A DNA stretch of 25,572 nucleotides from Pseudomonadota bacterium. GTDB lineage: Bacteria; Pseudomonadota; Alphaproteobacteria; Reyranellales; Reyranellaceae. Each line of letters starts with the position of its first letter. The stretch's first letter is position 1. The notes under the pieces were generated by a model. The model had not been told where the DNA came from. It was given only the letters and a program-made list of their open reading frames with translations, and did no database searches. A program made the translations under genes and the position numbers. Positions 16,429 through 23,939 of this stretch are shown piece by piece. The DNA is taken from NCBI GenBank assembly GCA_023386865.1, contig JAEWIV010000380.1, forward strand, positions 1 to 25,572. Reading direction: 5' to 3'.

Positions 16429-17268
16429 CTACGGGAAATTTGCCTGAAAGCTCGTCGCCATCAGCGAGACATGGGCCTCGAGTGGCGGGCGTAGCTCGAA
16501 CGCTCGCGGTTCCCGCGCGAAGTTCCACAGTCTCACAAGGTGCCAGTGCTCACGGCGCGCTTCGGCAACGGCGAGTTCGTTGCGCGTGATCTGGAAAGGT
16601 GTGCGTTCCCAGCCGTTAGTCGTCTTCACCTCGACCAGGCGGTTTCTGCCGTCGATCTCGAAGCTCTGAATGTCGAAACCGGCGCCGTCGCCATCCAGAT
16701 GCGATACCCAGCGAATGCGGTCGGCGAGATCAGGGCGTCCGGCAGCGACGAGGCTGGCATGCTCGTGTTCCAACACTCGCTCCTCGCCGGCACGACCGAG
16801 GGCGCGATTGCGGGCGTCGCGTTCAGCGATGTCATACTTGCGGGCGATTGCCGTCATCTGTTCCAGTTCATCCGGAGGGGGCGCATTGCTCAGTGTCGGT
16901 GACGGACCGATCCACAGGGTTCTTCCCTCGCGTGCCAATGCCGGCTTGGCGCCTGGAGAACGGCGCGAAACCGAAGCGAGCCATTCGGGATGGCGATCGA
17001 GCCAGCGCGCGACGGCATCGGTCAGAGAGGTCTGAATGTTGAACGCGGGCTTGTATCCGGGGATCCAGTCCTCCCCAAGGCCCTTCAACACTGCGCTGAT
17101 GTTGCGATGCTTGTACTCGATCGATCCGTGTGACCGATCGATCGCGGTCTGAAGCATGCGGTTATGTAGCGCCTTGTTGTAGGGGCGGCGCGCGACGTCT
17201 TCGGCTAGCATCGTGAAGTAGTCCGCGACGATTGCGTCGTTCTCGTCGTCGGTCCAGTCATCCGCCAT
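16429..17268 (-). CDS. DUF3883 protein with PD-(D/E)xK-like nuclease core
   Basis: A 279-residue protein. The C-terminal part (about 155-260) matches DUF3883: G158-R-A-G-E162 on a helix, then D199 (GAGFDIQSFE), the E213-V-K215 pair of LVEVKTT, and Q226 in TPFQITRNE. That order of E, D, E-x-K and Q is the catalytic layout of PD-(D/E)xK nucleases, so DNA or RNA cleavage is plausible. The N-terminal 100 residues contain HGSIEYKHRNISAVLKGLG and WIPGYKP, a module I have seen attached to restriction-like endonucleases, perhaps for DNA binding. DUF3883 proteins often occur in restriction and phage-defence loci. No methyltransferase or helicase is nearby. Composition differs from the flanking metabolic genes, consistent with acquisition. 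Confidence 0.8.
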   Translation of the reverse strand: MADDWTDDENDAIVADYFTMLAEDVARRPYNKALHNRMLQTAIDRSHGSIEYKHRNISAVLKGLGEDWIPGYKPAFNIQTSLTDAVARWLDRHPEWLASVSRRSPGAKPALAREGRTLWIGPSPTLSNAPPPDELEQMTAIARKYDIAERDARNRALGRAGEERVLEHEHASLVAAGRPDLADRIRWVSHLDGDGAGFDIQSFEIDGRNRLVEVKTTNGWERTPFQITRNELAVAEARREHWHLVRLWNFAREPRAFELRPPLEAHVSLMATSFQANFP

Positions 17269-17405
17269 CAGCGCCGTCCGCAGGCGAGGAAGAGTGCCGG
17301 ATCATGTCAGCACCTTCGTCGGCACGTCCAGTCGGGACTCGCTTCAGCCAAGTCGCCAGTCGAGGGTGTGCATCGCTGCGCCTTAGATCGATTTGCGCCG
17401 TCTCC

Positions 17406-17435
17406 CCTACCAGCAGCGCTCCTACCAATAGCGCA
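17406..17435. repeat. tandem 15-bp duplication at the murein peptidase stop codon
   Basis: Two adjacent 15-base units (17406-17420 and 17421-17435) share 12 bases. The second contains the last codons and stop of the peptidase gene; the first repeats a Trp-stop equivalent just outside. It looks like a small duplication that left protein length unchanged. Confidence 0.4.
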
Positions 17436-18132
17436 CCGGCCCCGTATCGATGTGGACGAAGCCCGAGCGCGGGTAGAAGCCGACGCCGCCCATGCCCAGC
17501 GAACGCGCGACCTGCCGGATCTGGAAGACCGGCACGCCGGGCATGCTGATGTCCATGGCGTTGCCGTTCATGTGCTGGCTGTCGCTGGCCACGCCGCGGC
17601 TGACGCTCGCCAGCCAGGCGTTGGAGGTGGGTGAACGATAGGCCGAGAGGACCTCGACGGCGCCGGTGAAGCCGACATGCTGTTGGGTATGCCACAGCAC
17701 ATCGAACAGCTGCGGGTCCATTTCCGTCTCGCTGGCATCGCGCGAATCGCGCAAGAAGTGGTTGAGCTTGTCCAGCGCATCGCGATGGTAGGCGCCGCCG
17801 GACCAGTAGGTGACCGTAATGGCCTCGTCCGTGTTGACGTTCACCAGGCTGAGCGTGCGGGGACTGCTGGTGTCGAGCACCGGCGGCGGCGGAGGCGGGG
17901 CCATCGTGAAGCCGCCGTAGCGCGCGGCACGCACTTGCGGCGGCGCGGACGGCTTGGCCGCGGGCTTCCTGGCCGCCGGCGCCAGCGACGCCTTTGAAGT
18001 GGCCGGCTTGGCGGCAGCCTTCTTGGCGGAGACGGCAGCGGCTTTCGGCGCGCTGTGCTTGGTCTTGGCGAACCCCGTGCCGGCAAAGGCCAGGCACAGG
18101 CAGGCAGCGACGCTCAGCATGAGGGGGTACAT
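17422..18132 (-). CDS. DUF882 (YcbK/MepK-like) murein peptidase
   Basis: A 236-residue exported protein. Residues 1-22 form a signal peptide (MLSVAACLCLAFAGTGFA), 25-85 are a Lys/Ala/Pro-rich linker likely to span or associate with peptidoglycan, ending in a run of six prolines, and 95-236 are a DUF882/peptidase M15-type domain. Zinc ligands fit the LAS pattern: H187-x6-D194 (SQHMNGNAMDI) and H227-x-D229 (GFVHIDTG). YSAYRSPxTN-like VLSAYRSPTSNAW is also diagnostic. By family, it cleaves peptide cross-links in peptidoglycan in the periplasm. The ATG at 18132 has GAGG upstream; a TTG four codons earlier is possible. The gene is alone, with an AT-rich promoter region at 18135-18255 that includes a run of seven adenines. 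Confidence 0.88.
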   Translation of the reverse strand: MYPLMLSVAACLCLAFAGTGFAKTKHSAPKAAAVSAKKAAAKPATSKASLAPAARKPAAKPSAPPQVRAARYGGFTMAPPPPPPVLDTSSPRTLSLVNVNTDEAITVTYWSGGAYHRDALDKLNHFLRDSRDASETEMDPQLFDVLWHTQQHVGFTGAVEVLSAYRSPTSNAWLASVSRGVASDSQHMNGNAMDISMPGVPVFQIRQVARSLGMGGVGFYPRSGFVHIDTGPVRYW

Positions 18133-18260
18133 GCTTGGCCTCAATGTTGTTGTATTTTTGCCACAGTACCAGATGCCGCTTATGCATCAAGCAAAAAAAT
18201 CGTTCTCGCATCGGATGTTGGCAAAACAACTTGATGTTCTACGCGATGCGTTGGCTCTCA

Positions 18261-18344
18261 TTGCCGGGAGCGCGCCACGCCAGTGGCGCTCAGGGGCTCT
18301 CGCACCGACGAGTATGAGCGCCTGGAGTGGCGCGCTCCCGGCAA
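18261..18344. repeat. 84-bp REP-like palindromic element
   Basis: An 18-base perfect inverted repeat (18261-18278 with 18327-18344, TTGCCGGGAGCGCGCCAC and its complement) surrounds 48 bases. Inside, GCGCCAC-GCCA-GTGGCGC (18272-18289) makes a second perfect hairpin that competes with the outer stem, and CCAGTGGCGCTCA is partly repeated as TGAGCGCCTGG. It lies just past the stop of the cyclase gene. It could act as a terminator or mRNA end for that gene, or be a mobile REP/MITE-type repeat. Confidence 0.6.
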
Positions 18345-18365
18345 AGATCATGAGTCGATCCTGCT

Positions 18366-20252
18366 CTAGCCGTGGCGCGCCGCCTGTGAGTCGACGGACA
18401 ATCCGCGCAGGGCGTTCGCGGCCGACGGGCTTTCCAACCCGGCAGCGACCCGCAGGAAGGTCGTGCCGCGCCGCTGGTGCTCGGGCTTTCGAAACATGAA
18501 CCCCGCCAGCGACCGTTCGACCTGGCCCGGGGCGATGCGCGTCGATTCCGCCACCGCGGCGCGCGCCTTGTCGAGCTCGCCCAGGCCGACATAGTTCACC
18601 GCGAGATGGGCATGCAGCGGCGCGAAGCCCGGCGCCTCGCGGATGCCGAGCCTCGCGTAGTCGACGCCGTCGGCGTAGCGGCCGGCGCATTCGCTCGCCA
18701 TCGCCAGGTTCAGGAACACGGTTGCCCTGTGCGGGTCGCGCGGGCTGAGCCGCAACGCCTCCAGCAGATGCTCGATGGCGCTTTCCGGCTCGCCCCACAG
18801 GATCTCGATGAAGGAGAGGGCGGTCACCGCGGACATCGAATGAGGATTGAGTTCATAGCTGTGCCGCACGCAGGCCAGGGCCTCGTCGATACGGTCGCGG
18901 TCGACCGAAAAGGCCAGCAGCAATCCCTTCATGCTGTGGCCGAAAGCGAGCGATCGCTCGATCTCAATCGCCCGTTCGGCGGCGCTCATGCCCTCGCGCC
19001 ACGCCGCCGCACGGTCGGCGGCGGTCGCGAAGGCAAGGTGCTGCCACTGGGCGAAGGCGAGCGCGGAGAGCGCCGTCGTGCTTCTGGGGTCGATGGCCAA
19101 CGCGGCGGCGGCATCCGCGATGGCGGCATCGCGCAGGGCGGCGTTCGACTTCAGCCACGCCTCGGAGGCCTTGGCGTTGGCGCGCACGGCGATCTCGTAG
19201 GCGTTGAGGTCCTCGGGGCGGCGGCGATGGATCTTCTCCGTCTCGGCATCGAGGATCTGCGGGGCGATCGCCCGCACGATGCTGCGCGTCAGCTCTTCCT
19301 GGACGGCGAAGATGTCCTCGAGCACCCGGTCGTAGCGCTCCGCCCAGATGTGGTTGCCGCTCAGGGCATCGATCAGCTGGCCGGTGACCCGCACCCGATT
19401 GACCGCCTTGCGGATGCTGCCTTCCAGGACATAGCGCACGCCGAGCTCGCCCGCGACCACCCGCACGTCCACGGCGCGGCCCTTGTAGGTGAAGGTGCTG
19501 TTGCGGGCGATCACGAACAGCTCGTGGAACCGCGCCAGCTCGGTGATGATGTCCTCGGTGATGCCGTCGGTGAAATACTCCTGCTCGGGATCGCCCGACA
19601 TGTTGTTGAAGGGCAGGACGGCGATCGACGGCTTGTCCGGCAGCGGCGGCGGTCCGGCAAGCCCCGCGGCGGCGATCGAAGGGGCGGATCCACGCCCGAC
19701 CTTTCCCGGCCAGTCCTCCGCCGCCCACGTCACGCGCCAGGCGTGGACCGGCTTGGCGATGTTCCGCAGCTCGAGGCTGCCGAGATCCTCGAAGCCGACC
19801 TTGAGCCGGCCGGTCACCGCGTCGTGAACGTTGCCCGAGATCAGGATGCCGCCGGCCAGCGCGGCGCCCTCCAGGCGGACCGCGATGTTGACTCCGTCGC
19901 CGTACAGCTCGTTGTCGTCGACCATCAGGTCGCCGAGGTCGACGCCGATGCGGAACACGATGGCGGTGTCGGCCGGTTGATGGCGGTTGGCCTCGGCCAT
20001 CGCCTGCTGGACCTCGACGGCGGCGCTCAACGCTTCGACGGCGCTGGCGAACTCGATCAGCGCGCCATCGCCCGTGAGCTTGATCAGCCGGCCGCCGTGA
20101 CGCCGCACGGCGGGCTCGATGCGGTCGATCCGATGCGTCTTGAGGCGGAGGTGCGTGCCGCTTTCATCGCCGCTCATCAGGCGCGAATAGCCCACGACGT
20201 CGATGCTCATGATCGCCGCCAGGCGTCGCACGATTTGCTTGCCGGTCTCCAT
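18366..20252 (-). CDS. class III adenylate cyclase fused to TolB-like and TPR domains
   Basis: A 628-residue cytoplasmic protein, with no membrane helix. Residues 10-175 are a class III nucleotidyl cyclase: metal aspartates D18 (SIDVVGYS) and D62 (KLTGDGALIEF), purine-binding K58 and D119 (LYGDGVNIAVRLE), and transition-state N122 and R126, all intact, so adenylate cyclase activity is expected. Residues 208-325 match the TolB/FlgO-like region common in this architecture (IAVLPFNNMSGDPEQEYFTDG, YVLEGSIRK, IWAERYDR). Residues about 350-600 are TPR-type helical repeats for protein contacts. ATG at 20252 has GGGG upstream. This layout is very common in rhizobial and related genomes, where many copies sense unknown signals. 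It is monocistronic. Confidence 0.93.
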   Translation of the reverse strand: METGKQIVRRLAAIMSIDVVGYSRLMSGDESGTHLRLKTHRIDRIEPAVRRHGGRLIKLTGDGALIEFASAVEALSAAVEVQQAMAEANRHQPADTAIVFRIGVDLGDLMVDDNELYGDGVNIAVRLEGAALAGGILISGNVHDAVTGRLKVGFEDLGSLELRNIAKPVHAWRVTWAAEDWPGKVGRGSAPSIAAAGLAGPPPLPDKPSIAVLPFNNMSGDPEQEYFTDGITEDIITELARFHELFVIARNSTFTYKGRAVDVRVVAGELGVRYVLEGSIRKAVNRVRVTGQLIDALSGNHIWAERYDRVLEDIFAVQEELTRSIVRAIAPQILDAETEKIHRRRPEDLNAYEIAVRANAKASEAWLKSNAALRDAAIADAAAALAIDPRSTTALSALAFAQWQHLAFATAADRAAAWREGMSAAERAIEIERSLAFGHSMKGLLLAFSVDRDRIDEALACVRHSYELNPHSMSAVTALSFIEILWGEPESAIEHLLEALRLSPRDPHRATVFLNLAMASECAGRYADGVDYARLGIREAPGFAPLHAHLAVNYVGLGELDKARAAVAESTRIAPGQVERSLAGFMFRKPEHQRRGTTFLRVAAGLESPSAANALRGLSVDSQAARHG

Positions 20253-20631
20253 GACACCCCGATCGAACGCGACTTTCGCACCACGACATGCCGACGGTCC
20301 CCTGCGTCGCGATCAGTAGCGCGCGCAAGGGCACCATCGGCCGGAACAACGTGGTGACCATTTTACCGGCCTCTGCGGCCAGCGTCTCGCTGGTGTTTAT
20401 GGCGACTGGATCGCCGAAAGCGTGCGTTACGACGGACTTCCGGCGTTGTCGCCCTCCAGGGTCACCCTGTAAGGCGAGTCGGACAGCCGTTCCGGCGATG
20501 TCGGCCTGGGTTGGCGGTCGCAAGGGGAGTCACACCGGCGCTCTGCCGGGCCAGCCGCTCAGGCGGCGGGGGACGGTGCTGGCGTGATGAGAGGGGTAGG
20601 ACGCACGCTCATTCCCCTCTCGACGCAGGCC
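20253..20631. other. intergenic region without recognisable gene
   Basis: Several frames are open on both strands, but none starts with a ribosome site or resembles a known protein. It presumably contains the promoter of the minus-strand cyclase gene and the 3' end region of the SnoaL-like gene. I see no RNA gene or repeat. Confidence 0.5.
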
Positions 20632-21123
20632 TCAAGGAAGTCCGGGAGGAGGCGGCAGCGCTCCGATCTGGTGAAGAAGTGCAAACCTGTCGGGCACGCC
20701 CCAATGCTCCACGAGCTTTCCATCGGCGAAACGACAGATGTCCATGACATCGATGGCCACCGGCTTTCCCGAGCGCGGATCGAAGCCCGTTGCCTTGCTG
20801 CGTGCCCACACCGTATCGCCCTTTTCCACGATCGCTTCTCTGGTCAACGTCAAATCCCCGATGCTGCGCCTCGCATCCTCGATCTGCGCTTTCAGTATTT
20901 GCGGACCGGGGATACCGGTCTTCGCCAGATACTCGTGTTCGATCAGCTTCTCGGCGCAAACTTCGTCCGCGACAGTCAGGTCACCCTGGGAAAAGCCGCG
21001 CTCGACGATGGCTTTGAAGCGCTCCAGATTCGTCGACATGCTCATCGCTCCGGTTGTCGGGCTGACGACGGCGATCGCGACCCCGGCTGCAATGATGCCT
21101 GCTCTGCGCCGCGTGATCGTCAT
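20632..21123 (-). CDS. exported SnoaL-like (NTF2-fold) ester cyclase family protein
   Basis: A 163-residue protein. Residues 1-30 look like an export signal with a twin-arginine-like start (TRRRAGIIAAGVAIAVV). Residues 32-160 are a SnoaL-like/NTF2 fold: NLERFKAIVERGFSQGDL, LIEHEYL, EKGDTVWARSKATG and the closing VMDICRFADGKLVEHWGVPD, the last being the most diagnostic stretch. Family members include polyketide cyclases and many uncharacterised proteins; catalysis is not predictable. ATG at 21123 is preceded by GGAGGCAAAGGCAGG. It lies 62 bases downstream of the broken regulator in the same direction and could once have been its neighbour or target gene. Confidence 0.8.
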   Translation of the reverse strand: MTITRRRAGIIAAGVAIAVVSPTTGAMSMSTNLERFKAIVERGFSQGDLTVADEVCAEKLIEHEYLAKTGIPGPQILKAQIEDARRSIGDLTLTREAIVEKGDTVWARSKATGFDPRSGKPVAIDVMDICRFADGKLVEHWGVPDRFALLHQIGALPPPPGLP

Positions 21124-21185
21124 CCTGCCTTTGCCTCCCGCCCGGGGACAGCCTGCGGGCAAAGCGGCGAAGGCGCTTGTAGATT

Positions 21186-21663
21186 TCAGTCATCCGCCGG
21201 GAAAAAGACGTTGTCCCAGTCGCCGACGAGGCTGCCTGGCGGCAACGCGCCGATCGAAATCCGGCGCCATGCGTACGGCATCGCCGAGCATCGCGGCGGA
21301 TTTGCCGAGAACATCCGAGGCGGCAGGGTCTTGATCGACCAGGGATGTCATGTCGATTCCAATCAGCCGGTTCAAGCCGGTGGGCTGGAACAGAATGTTG
21401 AAAACGTGGATCGAGCCCGACAGGCAAACATGAGCTCGACGATAGGTTTGCGGCCCCACCACACTCACTTCCGGCGTGGTGTTTTGCCGGCCACCGTCGA
21501 TGCTGACCCGATACGGCTCAGCCAGGTGGACATTCAGGATTTGATGAGGCCGTGCGGCGACAGGCCAGGACAGCAGCGCGCTGCCCAGTTCAAGGCGTCT
21601 TTCCTGGAAGCAGCGTACGACGCCTCGAATGTGGGGACGGGGCAGTGCCCGTTTGATATCCAT
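21186..21663 (-). pseudogene. AraC-type regulator with DNA-binding domain deleted
   Basis: Residues 1-140 match the N-terminal sensing domain (DUF6597-type) of an AraC-family regulator: RPHQILNVHLAEPYRVS, TPEVSVVGPQTYRRA, GSIHVFNILFQPTGLNRLIGI. ATG at 21663 has GAGGGG seven bases upstream. Homologues continue with about 120 residues containing two helix-turn-helix motifs. Here, near 21240, the reading changes abruptly: the current frame stops at 21190, whereas another minus frame from about 21243 to 21186 reads GSLVGDWDNVFFPADD-stop, which looks like the very C terminus of the same family. So an internal deletion seems to have removed the whole DNA-binding part and put the tail out of frame. 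It may still make a 157-residue sensor-only protein. Confidence 0.65.
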
Positions 21664-21793
21664 AAGGGCCCCTCTGCAGGCAGAAGCTAGATATCACCGA
21701 CAAGGACGACAAGGTCGTCTTGCGCGCCTTATAGGATGCTACCGGGACCGCCCGCCCCGCGAGGGGTGGCTCGTCTTGCAGGCCCGGCGACCA

Positions 21794-22213
21794 ATGACGC
21801 GATACCCCAATGGGCGAGGGGCGATCTCGCTGGCAATCGTCGCCGTCATCGCCATCCTGGCTCTGGGAGCCCTTTGTCGCCGGCATCGGCACCCTGACGC
21901 AGCCGTGGCCTTCGCCAGGTCGAACAGGGAGGACCAGGGCGGGTTGCGCGTCCTCGACGCGGTCTGCGACGTCATCATCGCCGACAAAGGCGCGACCCGC
22001 ATCGTGGTGCGGTCGATGCCGGAGGCTGTCCCTGGGCGATTTCTCCCTTCACCTGATCCGGTGAACGAGGATCGACGGCCATCCATGTCCCGATGCGAAA
22101 GTCGCTGGCGCGGCTTCTCTCAGCGGGCCCCGGCTTCAGGCAACGGCGCGCATCGTAGGGCGCGTCGGCCAGGGACAGCGCGCCGGCCTTTAGGAGATCC
22201 AGTGCATCGGTAA
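21794..22213 (+). CDS. doubtful membrane-anchored ORF, probably truncated
   Basis: The frame starts with a hydrophobic segment (AISLAIVAVIAILALGALC) and continues GLRVLDAVCDVIIADKGATRIVVRSMPEA. Codon bias is reasonable only to about 22027, where it runs into the antisense of the peptidase fragment, so at most the first 78 codons could be real. There is no convincing ribosome site and I know no relative. It may be a gene stub cut at the same junction as the peptidase, or simply non-coding. Confidence 0.2.
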   Translation: MTRYPNGRGAISLAIVAVIAILALGALCRRHRHPDAAVAFARSNREDQGGLRVLDAVCDVIIADKGATRIVVRSMPEAVPGRFLPSPDPVNEDRRPSMSRCESRWRGFSQRAPASGNGAHRRARRPGTARRPLGDPVHR

Positions 22214-22370
22214 TGTGTGATCCTTCCTCACAATTCCCAGGTGTCGAAAGGATTGAATTGTAGATATAGGCCGGGCTCGGGATATTACTTGGCTGTCCTG
22301 GCCGATGCTCCTGCGAGATCGCGTAGTAGGCACGCGCTGCATAGCCCACGGCCCAGCCGACGCAGGAAGA
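22025..22370 (-). pseudogene. fragment of a papain-like (C1) cysteine peptidase
   Basis: An open minus frame contains about 115 codons resembling bacterial C1-family peptidases: SSCVGWAVGYAARAYY, with the presumed catalytic cysteine, then IPSPAYIYNSI, GNCEEGSHITDALDLLKAGAL and DQVKGEIAQGQP. Homologues extend in both directions: the N-terminal part is replaced at about 22370 by transposase sequence, and after GQP near 22025 the similarity ends, before the catalytic histidine and asparagine regions. The frame is not interrupted in between, so loss is recent or the segment was preserved by chance. No function is possible without the missing catalytic residues. Confidence 0.6.
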
Positions 22371-22550
22371 TTCCGCATTCTGTCGGTGGTCGACGACTAC
22401 ACCCGGGAGAGCTTGTGCCTGGTGCCGGACACTTCGCTTCCCAGTGTCCGCGTGATCCGCGAGCTGGAAGCTGTGGTCGCCAGGCGTGGCCTGCCGCAGC
22501 AATGCGTATCGGACAATGGCCCGGAGTTCACCGGCCTGGCGATACTGCGT
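22371..22550 (+). mobile_element. fragment of an IS3-family transposase (OrfB)
   Basis: About 60 codons of the DDE integrase core: FRILSVVDDYTRESLCLV, DTSLPSVRVIRELE, and RGLPQQCVSDNGPEFTGLAIL. The pattern matches the IS407/IS2-like branch of IS3. Only the second catalytic aspartate (SDNG) remains; the first (in W-x-x-D-F) and the glutamate (ESFNG) are missing, as are both ends and inverted repeats. The fragment is sandwiched between two other truncated genes on the opposite strand. Confidence 0.78.
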
Positions 22551-22818
22551 TGCCCAGGCGCTTGAGAACGAGGATGCCGTCGTTATCAAGCTTCGCGGAG
22601 TCGAACTCGAAGTTGATATAGAGATCGATCGTCGGTTTGGCCGGCTCCTGGCCCGGCGTGACGGTGACACCGCGCAACGATCGCGACATAGGCGGTGGGA
22701 CGAGCTTTCGGACAATATCTTCCGAAGACGGTTGCTGGGCCCTTGCTTCACCACCCGCACCCGCCATGGCAGCGAACGCCGGCAGCATGAGGGCAAGAAC
22801 TGAACGTCGCGGCGTCAT
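22528..22818 (-). pseudogene. N-terminal half of an OmpA-family protein
   Basis: The frame starts at ATG 22818, overlapping the stop of the upstream frame (ATGA), with a Sec signal peptide (SVLALMLPAFAAMAGAGGEARAQ). After a linker it enters an OmpA-like peptidoglycan-binding domain: IDLYINFEFDSAKLDNDG, then LKRLGNA. Similarity stops there (about 22551), exactly where the IS3 fragment begins, so roughly two thirds of the OmpA domain is missing and the frame ends a few codons later. The peptidoglycan-contacting aspartate and arginine of the family (TD and LSxRRA regions) are lost. Confidence 0.72.
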
Positions 22819-23032
22819 GGCTTGCGCTCCACCGTCTTCACTGCGTCGAAGTCGGCAGCGAACACTCGCTTGGCGGGCCCAACCTCAAGTATGGAGACCT
22901 CGAGGGTTCCGCTGACGTTGGTGAATGGCGCACTTCGGTCAGGGTGCGCAGTTGGATCCCCCTGTCGTTTACGACCCAGTCGTACTCTGCCAGGTTGCGC
23001 CACGCGATGACTCTTGAGCATTCTGTCTCCAC
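22815..23032 (-). pseudogene. frameshifted gene upstream of the OmpA stub
   Basis: Two overlapping minus frames appear to be one damaged gene. The first (from a GTG at 23032) reads CSRVIAWRNLAEYDWVVND, then IQLRTLTEVRH; near 22920 the coherent sequence moves to the other frame as NVSGTLEVSILEVGP, then KRVFAADFDAVKTVERKP, and its stop overlaps the OmpA start by ATGA. That overlap suggests it was the preceding gene of an operon. I do not recognise a family. Confidence 0.35.
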
Positions 23033-23196
23033 TGATGGAAAGACATGTCAGTTGACCGAAATTAACGGCAAGTACACCGAGGATGCGAAAGACAAGGCGC
23101 ACGCAATTTGGACGCGGTGGCGGCCAACGGATTGCAGGGTCTATTTGGGACCACGAAATCCAAGTGATGTCGGAAAGGAGCTCAAGAGCGACTGAC

Positions 23197-23298
23197 GTGA
23201 AATTGGTGTCCGAACGGCGCGCGAAAGCTGTGGTGGACGATCTCGTCGCCTTCTACGTCGTCCGAGGTTTGCACACAAATCGTCGTGCTCGATACTGA
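23197..23298 (+). pseudogene. possible OmpA C-terminal fragment in opposite orientation
   Basis: The plus frame contains VKLVSERRAKAVVDDLVAF, which resembles the N-x-x-L-S-x-R-R-A-x-A-V-x-x-Y-L-V helix of OmpA-like domains. It ends 15 codons later without the G-Y-G-E segment. The N-terminal half of an OmpA gene lies 400 bases away on the other strand, so this may be its inverted remainder or part of another copy. The match is short. Confidence 0.4.
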
Positions 23299-23689
23299 GC
23301 ACTAAAGGTGAAAGAGGGTTAGACCCGATTCCGAACACGAGCCGTTACCTGTAAAGGGCGGGTCAAATTCGTTGTGCGTCGCACGTAGCGTTAGAGGTAC
23401 CGAGTGGCCCCATCTGACGATTTAAGCGCCTGGGTCGGAGCAACAACGCGCGACGCAGGCTCTTCTTCAGGCGAATACGGGAAAGCCGGGAAACACCACT
23501 CCTGCCATGTGTGTGTCGGATGAGAGACAGGTCGTGTCCCCGGTAGTGGTGTAGCTGGCGGGAGCAAGGCCGCGAGCGAGCGCGCTGTTTGATAGCGCCG
23601 TAGCGAGGGAGCGGCCTTGCGGCGGTCACCGGCGATTTCCGGGTTAGGGTCGGGTTGCGACATCCAACTCTGACCTGAGGAAGCCACCG
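23299..23689. other. non-coding stretch ending in the leader of an IS256-type element
   Basis: No gene is recognised in 23299-23525, which is less GC-rich than the rest. From about 23527 the sequence (GACAGGTCGTGTCCCCGGTA and on) looks like the left end and leader of the IS256-type element whose transposase starts at 23690; the terminal repeat cannot be confirmed without its partner. GCAAGGCCGC (23564-23573) and GCGGCCTTGC (23611-23620) form a 10-bp stem. A ribosome site GAGGAAG lies at about 23677. Confidence 0.45.
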
Positions 23690-23854
23690 ATGACCGATGA
23701 GATGATGAACCTGCGCACGCTCGTGGAGAAGGCCCCCGACGCCGATGTTTTGCGCGACATGATCGCCTTTGCGGCCGAGCGGTTGATGGAGCTCGAAGGC
23801 GGCAGCGCGACTGGAAAAGAAGTTGGGGATGGAGGCACTTTGGCCGTGGGATGA
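23690..23854 (+). mobile_element. truncated IS256-family transposase (N-terminal part)
   Basis: ATG at 23690, with a GAGGAAG ribosome site 8-10 bases upstream, opens a 54-codon frame. The first 37 or so residues, MTDEMMNLRTL, DADVLRDMIAFAAERLMELE, are the standard start of an IS256-type (MULE) transposase widespread in alphaproteobacteria. After that the sequence changes to unrelated DNA and stops. All catalytic DDE residues are lost, so it is inactive. Confidence 0.78.
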
Positions 23855-23936
23855 CTTCGAGTGGGGAATGATTAACGGCAAGTTGTCCGCCCTCAGATGG
23901 GTCTTGGGGGACGACTGGGACATGCTCGATAGTTAG
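23797..23936 (+). pseudogene. C-terminal module of a small Trp/Asp-rich protein
   Basis: In a different frame from the transposase, the sequence reads RLEKKLGMEALWPWDDFEW, then GMINGKLSALRWVLGDDWDMLDS-stop. This looks like the conserved end of a small protein I have seen in alphaproteobacterial and phage-related loci, without known function. The start is missing because the IS256 fragment is joined here; a 35-residue version could begin at the ATG at 23829, without a good ribosome site. It directly precedes a perfect palindrome. Confidence 0.5.
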
Positions 23937-23939
23937 TGC

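Noticed and set aside
18477..20357. A 626-codon plus-strand frame across the cyclase gene.
   Set aside because: It is the antisense shadow of a well-recognised cyclase-TolB-TPR gene, rich in Arg/Gly/His without domain signatures.
20584..21690. A 368-codon plus frame across the SnoaL-like and AraC-type genes.
   Set aside because: Both minus-strand genes are recognisable with ribosome sites; the plus frame has no family features.
23320..23350. A stretch (GGGTTAGACCCGATTCCGAAC) loosely like part of 5S rRNA.
   Set aside because: The rest of a 5S rRNA, including its terminal stem and conserved loops, is absent; judged chance.
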